A DNA stretch of 64,000 bases. Origin: Opisthorchis felineus (Eukaryota > Platyhelminthes > Trematoda > Opisthorchiida > Opisthorchiidae). Below are positions 49,509-62,490 of the stretch, one piece after another. Within the stretch, counting starts at the first letter, position 1, and every line of letters begins with the position of its first letter. Where the stretch lies: positions 396,732 through 460,731 of the forward strand of contig SJOL01007155.1 of assembly GCA_004794785.1 (NCBI GenBank). The letters run 5' to 3'. The notes beneath the pieces were generated by a model that ran no database searches, was not told the DNA's origin, and saw only the letters and a list, made by a program, of their open reading frames with translations. The position numbers and the translations under genes are program-made.

Positions 49509-50365
49509 CGGCTTATTTTGTTTCCACAGGTGGTACGATAGGCTGTTTAAACAGACTTTCCTTATAATAGCCATTTTGTGGGACCGTGTAGCCTGCTCTA
49601 CAGAGGGGGAATGTGCTTTTTATGCACCACCGGTCCGAGACATCCTGACCGAGCCCATTTTCCTGGAGTCATCATAGAATGACCGGGAGGAGTGCTCATT
49701 TAATGTATCCACCTCGTTCAGCATGGAGAAGGAAATTACTGAACAATAGCTACCTTGGGCAAGATGGATAGAAACTAAAATTAAGAGTTAGGGACCAAAC
49801 CCAGGGCAATTGACAGTAAACCCCAGTGGAATGGGAAATGTGCACACAAGGTACATCTGACAACAGATTCAATAGGTTATGGAGCTTCTTAAAACACAGT
49901 AAACGTGTGGAAATCTAAGTCTGAAATGGCCATGAGCACAAGCGCACGAGCCTGCAACCCTAGCTACTACTTTTAGCGAAAAATCACATGGACTTGGATG
50001 GCGAAATTCATACGGACAAAAACGAGGACCATCTACCGCTTACTGCCGCCTTATCTAAAATGCACGACACACTCAGCAGCCAGTTACGTTAGTTCGAGTG
50101 AGACCCTCAGGTGCGAATGCGTGGAGGTTTACCACCAAGTTGTTGAAATAAAAAGAGCAAGTAAAACTTTTCTGAGGCATCACAACAGATCATGTGATTC
50201 CAGGGGACCGTTCGGCAAAAAGACCCAAGTTGATTGATGTGAATATGAAATAAACAGTCTGTGTAAACGAAGGGGAAGTTTACTACTGTTAGACATTAAA
50301 ACTAATGCGTGGTTATTTCTATATTTCACAATAAAATGGTAAATAAGAAATGAATCATATTCAGT
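49509..50365. other. No gene recognised
   Basis: Open frames of 79 codons or fewer, overlapping frames near 49.5-49.7 kb have coding-like composition but no recognisable motif. It could be sequence once attached to the hammerhead-bearing element on either side; there is no direct evidence for that. Confidence 0.4.
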
Positions 50366-50594
50366 AAATCACTCATATATGATATATATATTCTCCAAGG
50401 GAATGTGCTGCACAAAGGCCGCCTCATGTTTTAGTTCGTACGATACCTGATATATTGTAGTATATTTTCACAATGGAAACTACTCACAAGGTTGCCGAAG
50501 ATTTTTCGACACCCGGTTTCACCCTTCTTGTGGCTAATCAGGTAGGCACACTCTCTGAGTTTTCTGAAGTTTTCAGCAACCTCGTGAGTAGTTT
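50366..50594 (-). mobile_element. Hammerhead-bearing repeat family, compact copy at 50.4 kb
   Basis: Begins with a worn TGATAT/ATTCTCCAA block and GTGCTGCACAAAGGCCGCCT (about 50406-50425, shared with 32.5 kb). It continues to a 24-bp terminal inverted repeat: AAACTACTCACAAGG... at 50477-50500 and its complement at 50571-50594, with 21 of 24 bases matching. Between the arms lies only a hammerhead relic and about 40 bases. This looks like a minimal non-autonomous form of the family. Confidence 0.7.
50511..50555 (-). ncRNA. Hammerhead ribozyme relic, cleavage site deleted
   Basis: On the minus strand the core reads CTGATTA (second G changed) and GAAAC is kept. About eight bases covering the cleavage triplet and the 3' strand of stem I are missing, as the sequence passes from CCGGGT straight to GTCG. 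It cannot form a cleavable hammerhead. Confidence 0.7.
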
Positions 50595-51160
50595 GCCTCA
50601 AGAATTCAATAAAATTCAGCTTACAAAACTTACTGAACCTGGGCTAGCATGGTGACAGATGAAGGATCGTTCTACATACTCAAATAACTGGAAAGGATAA
50701 GAAGGAATAAGACTGGGCGATTTTCTCTATTTCTTGTAAAGAGTTTCTGTAAATGCCTCTAGAACAATTGGAATGCACACTCAGTTCCTTTCGTCATTAA
50801 TCTATCCTGCTTGGAACTCAAATAAGAATGTTGTTCTGTCTCTCAGGGAGACGAAATCCGAGAACTAGGTCCTTAATCCTAGAAAACATCGGTCGCATGA
50901 AGTTGTTGGCGTTCAACTTGGCGTCGCCAGCAGGAGTGACTAAAGTGGATACAGCTGTCGAATAAAATCTGGTTCTCACTCATCTAAAGGGACAGTGACT
51001 TGCATGCAATGAAATGACCGCTGATACTGAGCCATTTGGTATTTTTAAGGGGAAATCTGTGTGGCTCGGGAATTCCGGACTAACTCACTTCAGTAATGCA
51101 GCTTATACGAATGCAAACTAAAACCTTCATGGAGGGTTAAAAAGCAGCATTTTGTTACTT
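50595..51160. other. No gene recognised
   Basis: No open frame of note and no recognisable repeat between the 50.4 kb and 51.2 kb copies of the hammerhead family. Confidence 0.45.
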
Positions 51161-51215
51161 CAGGAAGGCAAAACCGGTCTGCAAGTTCGTCTTAAAGAGT
51201 TTTCAGCTGGCAATG
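51161..51215 (+). mobile_element. 3' fragment of hammerhead-family repeat
   Basis: GGCAAAACCGGTCTGC (about 51167-51182) matches the GGGC-GAAA-CCGGTC half of the ribozyme with G12 replaced by A. It is followed by worn copies of the GTCGAAGA and GTTTTCAGC end blocks. The CTGATGA half is absent. Confidence 0.5.
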
Positions 51216-52290
51216 TATGCTGCCACAAGTCAACCAGAGGAAGAAACGATATTCAGTAAGTGTATCCTACCGCTGAAATATCTAGAGTGTTAATCAGATG
51301 TTAATCAGATGTTCAGTTATAGATGCTCTTGCTTGTTGCATTCTAATGACAGGCCGAAACCCTCCTTGTGACACCTTTATTGGATTTCCGGATGTTCAAT
51401 TAACAAAATCTTTGTCTGCAACTGTGCGACTACGAGAAAAACAGTTGAATGCGTACCTGTAGTCCTTTGCAAGAAAAAAATATTTTCGATCTAAACTCCT
51501 TTTAAATGACTTACTTTTTGCTCACGTATCGAACAAAATCTTGATGAATGAGTTCAAAGACCTGCATTGTCTCTTCAAGCACTAGATTTTCCTCGTTCTG
51601 CTCAGCACAATTCCTATAGTTTTGGGCAACTTTGCTTACTACCAACATAATATGCTATATTATTTCAAAGGTATATCACTCTTTATCAGCCAAAACATTT
51701 GAACACTCGCTAAGGTTCTATTGCCCATACATCTTCCGTTTTAATACATTTTCCCGCATTCCTGAAAACAGGTCGAATAAGCTGTTTTTTCTCTATTTAT
51801 TTGCTTTATTTATCTGCACTAGGTAACACTTGGTTCGTGCAATCCATCGTAATTTTATGTTTAAAATCTCCTGTATACTACTACTATACAAAATGAGCCA
51901 ACATGCAATGCTCCTACTTACTCTTGCTGTAATTTGTAACAATGTGTCCATTATTTTGTGCACAGATGAATGACACGAACAAACCGAGTTATAATGCTTT
52001 CACAGTTCTATCTAGCATCTGATATTATTGGCAATTTATCAAACTCTGTGTAATTAAGCAACATCGACAGACATTAGGATATGGTCGCATTTGTAAGTAT
52101 GGCAGCTTTTCTTGTTGCTTTCTACCGCATGTCAGTTGAGGCACTTGAAGGACGTAAGTGTCGTTTATCCCGATTTGAGATGTTGCAAGTGTTTCGCGAG
52201 TGAAGCTGAGCATTGCCATGAGTGGAACAAAGTTCATTCTCACAGTCTGACCATTTCAATCTGAAGTGTTTCAATTTCAGTTTGAAATAG

Positions 52291-52292
<2 letters not shown>
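51216..52292. other. No gene recognised
   Basis: An 11-bp unit (GTTAATCAGAT) is tandemly duplicated at 51289-51310. Open frames are short and unrecognised. Confidence 0.45.

Positions 52293-52326
<34 letters not shown>
52293..52326. repeat. (AT)17 microsatellite
   Basis: Uninterrupted AT dinucleotide repeat of 34 bases. Confidence 0.97.
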
Positions 52327-52330
<4 letters not shown>

Positions 52331-55300
52331 CACACAACTCCCTTGTTTTTTCTGTAGTATACCCACCTGTGCATCCTGTTTACTGTACAGTCTTTAAATG
52401 GCTGCTCACACACACACGCTTAGTTACAAATACACTCTTGCATACACATATGTGTGCTACTGCTTCCAGAATTTAACTGCACTCAGCCTGACGATTACCG
52501 GCCTGATTACCAGAATCAGCTATCAGTCAGTTCTACAGATCAGCTCAAATTTTTTGATTTGTCAGAAGGGCTTCCAGCTGCTTGCCGTGTGCAATAAACA
52601 TCACAATTCCAGAAAGTCAGACAGACGGTCACGACCAGACTTTAGAAACCACGAAATCAGACGGAATATTCTACCATATGTATTCAACACACACAACGAT
52701 CACCCACTAATTGTTCTGGAGTACAATTAGCTCACTGTCCATTGTTACTTACCTTCTGTATTTTGGTTAACCTAGTATACAGGACTGGTAATTTTGTACA
52801 AGGTTCAGTTCATTGAATGGGTTGTCAAAAAACGTCATTATCAATATTGGGAAGCATCGGTTACGAGAATACAAGTCGTGTGGTGGTTCGCCGTGCAAGG
52901 GTAGATTTTTTATATCCCGATGAAAGTAAAATTTCTTCCTTCACTAACTGAAGTTCCGATAAACTCTGAGACGATAACAGGCAACACTGACGGCAGTCAA
53001 GTTAGTCTTAGTATGGTTCCAGTGTTATTTATCGCATCAGCGATGTCAGCGCAATTGTTTGACTATAAAAAGACCTGGCCTAGGCACGGCTGAAGTAAGC
53101 GAATAAGCATGTAATTGGTGCTACTCATCCGTCGCCTCTGTGTAAATCAATGGTGCACCTGATGGAGGTCTGATTAGGGCCTTTTACGTGACATACATAC
53201 CAGTTATAGCCTAAAATGTTATGATGTGGTACGAGTAGCTTTTTTACGCATTTTCAGAACCCTTATGAAGTCTCTAGTCGAACTATCATCAATGTCCTAC
53301 TGGTCCGATTCCACTGGCGCTTTGTGAGTTAATGTAACGGTGGGCGTTTTTGATGAAATATCCGGTTCATGGTAATATTCTCGTAAAAAAGTACTGGCAG
53401 AGCCTTTCTCTCCGTAACGTAATGCAGAATATGGAGTGCACGCTAATAAGACTAAGGTCAGTTAGCGTACCAAGAATACTGTTTGTTGGAAAACCAAATT
53501 GCAGGCAGCTGGTATGTTCAACGCCAGGCTTAGTTTCGTTCGTTGCTTCTGAGGATTAATAAGCTTGGCACGTGGGCTTATCGTCCAAAATCTAATCCAC
53601 TAACTTGTTTGCAGTGCATCAGATCTTGATGTGTAATTTGGAATGTTGGTTTCATACTGACTGGTCCGGCCATTGTATTCAAAGTAAGGAACAGCTCAAA
53701 ATTTCGCGGAATTGAATCGCACGCTAGCAGCTAGGTTAGGTGGCTGTAAAGTCAGATGTTCTTCGAAGAATCGTACGTAGCTCAGTTACGAGAATCGGGA
53801 GACTTCTATCACTCAAAGAAAAATAGCTGACTTTTGAGCTTATTTAAACGAAATTATTGAATCAACGTGAATCAACGGTTTATACGGGTTGAGTAGCACG
53901 CTCACGATACCAGTAAAGACTGATGGCCATGGAAAGCTGAGCTTGTTTCAGAGTGTATATTCTACAGTATCACTTAGCAGAAAACGCAAACATGTTAGAC
54001 GTTAAGAAGGATGACTGTTTCCGTCGATATTGTAACGAAGGTCTAACCCTGCTAGCGAGTACGGGGCATTATGGCTGATTTGTCCACTCGTTTTGGCAAT
54101 TTTATTGAGGCATTTATGTGCGCTGCTTCAAGGATACTGAAGAGTAGGTTGCAGCAGTTTGACAACAGTTAGAGGAGTGAGGCCTACTCAGACTAAAAAA
54201 TTAGTGCACATTTTTATGAAGGCGATTGTCACTGGGTCGCAGATGCGTGCAATCTACACTGATCCCACACTTCTAGGTTTTCCATAAGGTAACCCCTCAA
54301 GCACCCTTTGAAGGAACTATACTTTTGTTTGGCTTTAACCCGAAGTCTGGCTTAGCTTGGACACTAAAATTACTAGCTTGAAGGCAACATTTTACCCTGT
54401 CCTTTTCCGTTAGATTTCGTAGCAGTATTGATTTGCTTAGACAGGCCTTGTGGTCCTGTCCAGCCGCCTTCCATTAGGCATCATTTGAAGTTGCGGTAAG
54501 TTTAACCTTCATGTGCAATAATAAGAAATCTTTGATTGAATACGGAAGCACACTAAGGAGGGAAGAGTGAATTATGTGGCTCCCTTACGCAAATTGGGTT
54601 TGCATAATGCCACGAAAGAATACTCAGTACATAAATGTATATTTCAGGCTAAACTCAAAACCACAAAAAGTCAGCCCACCACTTTCAACTAACGATGTTA
54701 CAAACAAAAAGCAAGTGGTTTGGCCTCAAACAATACTTTATGTTTGACCTCCAATGTGAGAAAATGGGTGAGAGAATGGGCTCAGATATACAGAAAATGT
54801 TCAGAAATGCAAACAGACAAACGCGTACTCCGGATTGGGCGACTGGGAGAAGAGTAACCTTTCATCGCGTTGATATGGTCAATAATTTTACCTCATATTC
54901 GAAACATTCACTATGACCAAGTCTTAAAATGGTGCCTATTAGATTACCACTTTATGCCACGCCGTTTATGTAGTCAAGATATCAACAGATCAAGTAGACT
55001 AAAACAAGGTAATTAGGAATATACTAGAACATATCGAAAATGATGTCTGCCAGTAGGCAAGCGGTCCGGATAATTTTGTAGCGATAACTGTGGCCAGATT
55101 GCTTGGTTGAAGTTCAGATTCATTATTGTTGTTCAGACACTTTCGAAGTTATATTTATCAATAAACCCAGTTGTATTGCTTCAGTTTTGCTAAAGGGAAA
55201 CTAGTATATTGAAAAACAACAGTGCTTGTTAATGTTTTATCAGTGAGAACATTGGAGTTTGTGCATAGAGGTTCAAAGACCTTGCGCTTTATCAGGTGTT

Positions 55301-58300
55301 TATGATAGAAGAATAAAACCATAGCGGCTTCTGATGAAACTGGTTGACTTACACATCTTAAAATGTTCACTTGGCACTATGTCTGGGATGACACAAAGGC
55401 ATATCTGGAGTGCGCACATCAGACGTTGTATGGAGGAGAGCTTTTGCAAAGAAGAAAAGCGGAGCGTAGCAATGGTACCGTTTCTGCAAGATAGCGTCAT
55501 ATGCATAGTTACATAAACACAGGTAATCTGACTCCTCCCCACTGTACTCTAAGGCTGCATAATAATCTGTTTACCAACGGTTGGGTAAATACCAACATTC
55601 CCATGGTAGTTTTGTTTTGAAGGTTAAGATAAAGCAAAGAACAGACGAGAAAAACTTTGTGGCTAAAAATAACCTGCGGTGCAATTTGAGTTCAAGACCT
55701 AGTAACAGATAATTTACACTGAAAGTCAATAATAACAAGCATTTTGCCCTCATGAAGTTAAGTTCGGCTCATTCACCGTTATTCCAAACTTGGTGGCCGC
55801 TTAGCAAGTAACAGATAATCAGTTCTTTACCAATCGGCACATTAACAAATGACTTATCAGGCTGTTTCCACATGCATGTTTGCTTTAATTTCGGGGAGTT
55901 CGCTTGTAGATATAGAGCAAATGGGATACAAACTGAATGGACAAATAATGGGATAGCTTTTGTTTTCATATTTCACTTTCCTATCGAAATGCGCCGCAGA
56001 TTAGTCACTATTACAATCTGTTTGCAAAGAGTCGCGGGCCCGGTGTGCACCAGAGGGAATAAGAAGAATGGATGAAGATAATTAGTTCCAGGGAGTCATC
56101 GACACATTCAGCTGATAGCCCACAACCACCACAATAAGGAAATAACGTAGCGGCTAAAATCCACATGTTAAGCCCAGATTAGCCATAGTTATTCACAAGA
56201 CTTACCCTAAAGACTTCCATATAGCTAGCTTCTACTCTACCGTAAGCATTTCCCCTGGATCAATTTGATCCAACAAAGCCACTCCTAAAAATATGGCGTA
56301 TCCAGAGCGTTGAAATGATAACTTACAACTCAATGCGGTGCAGTTTATGTGAACGAAAGAAATGTTATTGACTAAAAAACAAAAGGTATTTGGCAACACA
56401 ATCCAAGGCCATCAACTGGCGAGCCCCATAAGCTTCCTAGGGGTTAGGGCGGTGGCAATTCTCCGGATGGATGCGGTGACTGTATGCCACTCATGATGGA
56501 CAGGTGGGAAACGAAACGCCACATAATCATAACTGTGAGCAGAAAGCTGGTATAGTTTAAAATGGTTTTAAAGACAAAACAATTACTCATTTGCGTCCGA
56601 CTAGCTTAGAAATTAGCAAAGTTCAGTGGGATGAACCCTGAACAAACGAGCGTCTCCTGATCTGGTCAGATTTTCACATTTTTGTAACAGACAAATCAAA
56701 AGGTTTCCTGAGGCAGAAAAAACTCTCATTTTCTTTTTGTCATGGGGCTCCTGCCACAAACTTCACCGTTTTCCCGGCATGGAACAGCTGTTAGTCTGCG
56801 CAACTTAAATTGTATCCGTTTTGTACGGGATCACGAAAACAATTTTCTAACCATCTGTTGATCAAACTGGCTTTCCTTAACATCAGAAAAAAACTGCAAC
56901 AGTGCAGTTTTAATTGCAGACTATATAATTATTATATAAGTAAGTAATCATCTGAAATCGTTTGATTATCAACTGACTTAGTGATGTTAACGGGTTAGGC
57001 TTAGTTACTACGTTGGGAAATGGGCTGTCCAAGGACAAACAACTTTGGTGTTCATGGCATTTTTTGGCGCACGAGAGGATGAACGTATTCAAACATGGAT
57101 CATAAATTCAAATGACGGAAATCGGTAGTAAATCGTGGAAGAAAATAACACAAAACAGTTATAGTTTTAGTGGAATAGGGCCATCATAAAGTTGAGATTC
57201 AGCTGGATTCGGTTGGGTCTTCCGTCAAAATCAAATCAAGTGGGAGTAACTGTCAAATGGTTTCTCCACTTTAACTAAAAGCATTGTTAGACTGATGAAC
57301 ATTCTTGCAGTCTCCTGTAGTTTCTTCAAAACTTACTGTGGCAAAAACAAATAAGATGGAGCAGCTTATGGTCGGATTCCTCTTGGGCCAGTGCGGATGC
57401 AACATTACAATCCACAAAAATGTTACAAGATTCTTCCACTAATTCTACGGCGGCATTTGTTTTCCCACTGAAAATTTCAAGAAGCTTTGTTGTTAAATCA
57501 GACCCGCAAATCATTCAACACCATTTAGGTAAAGAACAAAACCCCATCTTGTTATATGAGCGGTTTGCGAACACTGTGCAGGAAAAATACACTGGACACC
57601 AAGTGACCTTCAAACCAGAGTGGATGTGACATTAATTGAGAACATCAAGCCACCAGAGCATCCGTGTATTTCTGGTTGCAAAGAGAATCGGTTATTTTGA
57701 TGTGGGAGCTTTCTGGTTGTTGCTAGCCTCTATGATTTGCACGAGCAACCAGCGTGATTCGTCCACCATATCTGAGTACTTAGCGGGGCTAGTAAGCAAC
57801 TCAACCATTTCCCGCTTGTTAGGGCAATCAACGGAGCAAGTAGTTCCGTACTTTTAGCTTGCCACAGGTCGGCGGTAGTATGGAGCCTTAAGCGGAGATC
57901 TTTGCGAACTATCACGGCAACAAGTAAATCCGTTTGTAGTAGAGACAGTTGGGTTTATTTCTCCAGAGATAGACGAAAACAACAAAGTAGTTTGCAAATG
58001 ATAGCGGCACGACTAACTTTCATGCAACAGGAGAAAAAAGCACAGGAAAATTAAGAGTAGCAAAAGAACTAAATGAAAACCCTAATATTAGGAAAGGCAA
58101 ACCAAAATTCTCTGTTGCCAGTAGGAGGAAAAAAACCACCCCACCTTCCGTAATAGCTGCTTTGAAAGTGAGAAAACCTTTATAAAACGGCTGTTTAGTT
58201 TTGAGTTTTCCTTTGGAATTATAAGTGCCCAAAAAGTGCATCTTTAAGGAAAATCTGCAGCAGTACTTGCTGAAGACTAAAACTGCTGCGAACATGTCAT

Positions 58301-58995
58301 CGTTTTTGGAAAGCTGCTGATCACTAAGGAACGTTTCTGACTTTTGATAGCAAACCAAAAATAACTGAGAAAAACGGTGTGTACCTTGCTCAAATGGGAG
58401 AGTCTTGTAGCTTTACTATCTAATTATAGAGCAGAGCTAAACGTATGTTAGTGAATCGTTAAAAAACGAATCTCTGACAGTCAAATTTCAAGTCTTTTGG
58501 CTCGAATCCTGAAATCTTCACAAGTTGACAGTGAGTAGATAAGCCGTACAAACCTCTAGGTTTGGGCCACTATTTGAATTCCGAACGCCTCCTGTTTAAT
58601 CTGCACTTTATAAAGCTAGGATGAGTTGGTCCACAATGGTCCTACCCAAAACATTCTGAAATATTTGGTGAGAATAAATTTTATGCCGTACAGCGGTTTC
58701 TGCGATTGGCTATTTGTGTCTGGCACAGGTGGCCTAGTTCACAGAAGAATTCCTACGCCATCTGCGTCACTCTTAAAGGAATTCGCGTTGCGACCATTTT
58801 TAAAAAACTACTAGAAAAAACAAAGAGACGGGATAAAACCAGAGAGTACCAAAACTTATGGCAAACGGACGAAACAAAAGTTCAAAAATCGAGACTCGGT
58901 AGAGACTCTGGAACGGAAAACTCCAATGATATCTTTATCTATATATCTATATTCATATCTGCTTTGTCACGGACCGAGTTTCACAAGGAACTTTT
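52327..58995. other. No gene recognised
   Basis: About 6.7 kb. The longest open frames are 112 codons (58020-58358, minus) and 110 codons (52398-52730, plus), neither with a recognisable domain. A 10-bp unit (TGAATCAACG) is duplicated at 53858-53877. No RNA gene was seen. Confidence 0.5.
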
Positions 58996-59045
58996 AAAAA
59001 AAAAAAATTACAAAAAAAAAAAAAAAAAAGGAAAAAAAAAAAAAA
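58996..59045 (+). repeat. A-rich tract, possible retroposon tail
   Basis: Three A runs of 12, 18 and 14 bases separated by TTAC and GG. Such a tract can be the 3' tail of a plus-strand retroposed sequence, but nothing upstream (58700-58990) was recognised as an element or gene. It creates a Lys-rich open frame end that should not be taken as protein. Confidence 0.7.
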
Positions 59046-62000
59046 TTGCATAACGCATTAATGTATTTCCTATTCCTTCAGCGTGCTTACAACTCGAATA
59101 TTAGGAAGAGAGAATCACATAGTCAGAGTAAAAGTCGCCACAACGTAGGTTATTTTTAATTTACTTTGCATTCACGGAAACAGTGCGACAAATTAGACTG
59201 CGTAATAACCACTGATATGTTTCATAGGAGACTTTCTTACTTTGTAACTTGCCCGATCAATGAACATTTCATTACTTACCCGTCTCTCGTCAGGTGGGGC
59301 AGACTTAATTAAAATCAGGCGTTCGGATATACGCGGACAAAGGTTCTTCTGAGAGGATGTCTTGCATGTTGGGATCTTTCATTTTTTCTGGGAAATTTCC
59401 CTTATTGAATAGGATTCATAACTGATTGACAAACTGGGCGGTGGTCGTGACGACTGTTACTAGAACGCAGAATAGTCTCGATCAACACAACAGGGTGTCC
59501 TTTGAACGGAAGGTCTGTTTTGCTATTTCGTTATTACCCAGTGAATACGGTATCCGAGTATATCATAGTATCCGTCATCTAATAGAACAAAGAACATTTG
59601 CAGTAGCTACTGCTGGAGGTATTCAAATAACGTACCACTTCCATACCTATTTGGCTTAATTGCAGTTGTGTCTACTGATTAGCCAGGTACCACATGTGCT
59701 TCAAAATACAACCGATGAGAGGTTTCGGTATTGTCCCTCCGGAAGATGGATCATCATTTTTGTAGTACAGTTCTTAGTTAGGAATTCTGAATGACTGCTT
59801 TGTTTCAAGAAACAACGGTAAACCGGCTAACAGAATAAATGATGACGTGAAAGTACACTGCCATCCGTGAATGCAGCTCATTGAGTGAAATCTCACTTTT
59901 CGAAGGTCCGGTTCCCTAACTCTAACATGTGGTTCACTTGCAAAGATGAGATTATTCGGTGCACGCCGCCGAGTGACCCTGGAGCCTGAAAATTAAATAG
60001 CAGTCCATGAATAACCATGGTTACCATTCAGCATAAACATATTCGCACAATTTTATCGAATACGCACAAGGCATCCTACTTAATCTCAGGTCCTACATCA
60101 AGGAAAAAACGTAAAATGTTGTCGCCGAATAGAACTTTTTTAGTTTGGATGAAATTTCCATGCCCCTGGGCATAGTTGTAAAGAAGGATGAAAACGGACA
60201 ATAAACGTTCAAAAACAGTCACTAATGACAGCTGTTAGACCTTTGGTTCAAAATATGTCCCGCGATTAAATAATTGACCCATATGTTACGCTTACGTCAA
60301 CATCATGGATATAGAACGCCACAGTGCTTCAGGCCAAAGAACACCACTGGACCATATGGATACGTATCCTCGAAAAGACTTATATTTACTGCACTAGTCT
60401 TGAAATGATATTCCTTTTCTAAATAAAACAACACAAATTTGACAATGGCATAATATCAGTCTTATTTGAACAGATTTGAACTCACTATTTTGACTAAAGT
60501 TTCATAGATTTGGAGATGAAGTGCCATTAGGCAATTACAGTACAGGGCGCATTCACTTTAGTTTTCATTCACTGGGTGCATTCAGAACCAGATGGAGGGA
60601 TAACAACCTCACATTGGAGTATGATGTACTTACGCATATATTTGTGTTTCTTGCCCAATGCATTGACTTCCTCTTATGTGTATTTGAGCCTGTAAATAAG
60701 TGATCAATGAAAGTCAAACCAGTGGTAGAGGGTGAGAACGGCGCATTCAGCATCTACTCAATAATGCTTGAGACCATAATATACAATATATATGCAAATA
60801 GTGATATGGCTTGGAATTCATAGCAGATTTTTAATCTACCCACAGAAGGGGGTTCATGGTCGTGTCAACGGTCCTTAGAATCCGGAAGATGCAAAACTCC
60901 TATCTAAATGTAAAAGTTGAACAACAATTTCTTTGACAGCGTCAATCAGGAAGATATTTTTGAACTCCAGAGAGCATACGCTAGTAGTTTGTTGCCACGC
61001 TTTTCAAAACATTCAATTAGGATTAGATGCGTCCCTTGTGATGGACATATTCAATATAGGAAAGACTGGATACGGTGTGTTGTTCGGACCAATTGTAGCT
61101 TCCCAGAACACGCCCATCAGTTGTCCGAAAAATTGTGCCAGAAACGTATTTTTGTAAATGGTCAGAAATATGACAAAGTTGAGGTTTCGGCCAGATCATT
61201 TTTCAGTTTGAAATTTCACCTAAATCTTTCAAAATATGGAACCGTTGGAACAATGCTGTCTGACTTGCCCATTTTTGAATTAGTGGTAATTTAGAAGCCA
61301 CAACCGAGTTAAAATAATTCCAGCTAGACGTTATGGTGGTCTACTCATAGAATTATAAGCCCTCGGGGAATTTTCTCCACTGCCACATTGCATTTAACAA
61401 AAACAGATCAACGACGCAAGAAAAGATTGCAGCTTGTGTTGCGATTATAGGGTTAAGTCCCGCTGCTGGACGTTTAAACCGGGCTCAATTACCCATGTTC
61501 TCTGTTCCCACAAATATACGTAACAATGTAATATAATATACATATATATTGTATTATATTATATATAATAGATAAAATGTAACGTAGCAGTATAACAATC
61601 ACTCACACAGTGCTGTCAGCCCTCGGCTTATAGTAGTGTATAATTGTGAAATAAGAATTGGTGGAATGGAATCTAAAGAGGATGACAAGTGATGGCAGCG
61701 CAACGCTGGGGTAGACAAAGTTTCACTGTTTAGTATAATGAGGTCGTCTTTGGACAGAATTATGTCTTTTAACAGGCCTCTGCGTCTTATAGCCAGTAAT
61801 TTCTCTTTGGTCTGATTCACAACTTTTCCTAAACTGTTTACTTTTTTTCATTCATTCATGGACATCGTTCACTATCTGGTGTTGACAGGCGAATTTTCAA
61901 TGTATGCCAGCTCAATCCGAAAAATCCTAATGAGAAGAAAGCTGTTCTTTGCTGTAGGTGTGGACCTAGGGACACTGCATCCTTAATCTAAAGCTACAAT

Positions 62001-62065
62001 CACAAGTTAAGTTTTTCAACATCAGTGACGTTTCTTCACAGTAATTAGCGTATCCATTTGGTTTC
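59046..62065. other. No gene recognised
   Basis: Contains a 125-codon plus-strand frame at 60917-61294 that opens without an ATG. It is Cys/His-containing but has no motif I can name, and a competing 74-codon frame covers the same bases. An AT-rich inverted repeat lies at 61524-61570. No RNA gene was seen. Confidence 0.45.
61524..61570. repeat. AT-rich inverted repeat
   Basis: TAATATAATA is followed, after about 15 mostly A/T bases, by its complement TATTATATTA, with further AT alternation. It could extrude as a cruciform; low-complexity sequence is the simpler explanation. Confidence 0.6.
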
Positions 62066-62221
62066 CACGGAAGTGAAACCCAGCTGAAGCTCTCACTCAT
62101 GATATTATTCAACTGAATATGCTGTACAAAGGCCACTTCATGTTCCACGATATTCGAGATATTGCGGTATATTGTTTTACAAAAGAAACTACTCACAAGG
62201 ATGTTGAAATTGCTTCGACAA

Positions 62222-62262
62222 CCTGGGACTGGTTTTGCGCTTCTTTGGGACTCATTGAGTAG
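62222..62262 (-). ncRNA. Hammerhead ribozyme relic, left end
   Basis: On the minus strand the core CTGATGA has become CTCAATGA, GAAA reads AAAA, and CCGGTC reads CCAGTC. The position and flanks still match the family. Inactive by any consensus. Confidence 0.6.
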
Positions 62263-62412
62263 GCACAGTCCAAGTATTTAGGTCAAACTTATGTTCTACT
62301 TGAACCCAAATTTGACAAATATGCTCATACATATGACACTTCTGTTTCCAAGGAGACTCGCCCGAAACCCAGTTTAATCTTTTGTTTATATTTAAAAAAA
62401 CGAGGGGGTTGA

Positions 62413-62455
62413 GTCTACCTGATGACCACCAAGAAAAAGAAAAATGGTTGTGGGC
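62413..62455 (+). ncRNA. Hammerhead ribozyme relic, right end
   Basis: CTGATGA is intact at 62419-62425 and stem I 3' strand GTGGGC is kept. Stem II no longer pairs, GAAA reads AAAA, and the cleavage triplet GTC reads GTT. Expected to be inactive. Confidence 0.65.
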
Positions 62456-62490
62456 TATTAAGAAGTTTTAAGCGAACTTGTGAGTAGTTT

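Larger units (their letters stand above)
62066..62490. mobile_element. Hammerhead-bearing repeat family, longest copy, two inverted ribozyme relics
   Basis: Starts with a worn GAAACCCAGCTGAAGCTCTC block and a GTGCTGCACAAAGGCC-like block (about 62118-62133). The terminal repeat AAACTACTCACAAGG at 62186-62200 is matched in inverse by CTTGTGAGTAGTTT at about 62477-62490. Just inside each end lies a hammerhead relic: minus strand at 62222-62262, plus strand at 62413-62455. The copy therefore has two inverted terminal segments, each with its own ribozyme, around a centre of about 150 bp that includes a TTATGTTCTACTTGAA block shared with 49.4 and 21.8 kb. It best shows the family architecture. Confidence 0.7.

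Noticed and set aside
50473..50655. 60-codon plus-strand frame beginning METTHKVAED as a small protein
   Set aside because: It lies across the terminal inverted repeat and antisense to the hammerhead relic of the 50.4 kb repeat, so it is repeat sequence read as protein.
58706..59053. Lys-rich C-terminus of a 115-codon frame as a basic protein tail
   Set aside because: The lysines come from translation of the poly-A tract at 58996-59045.
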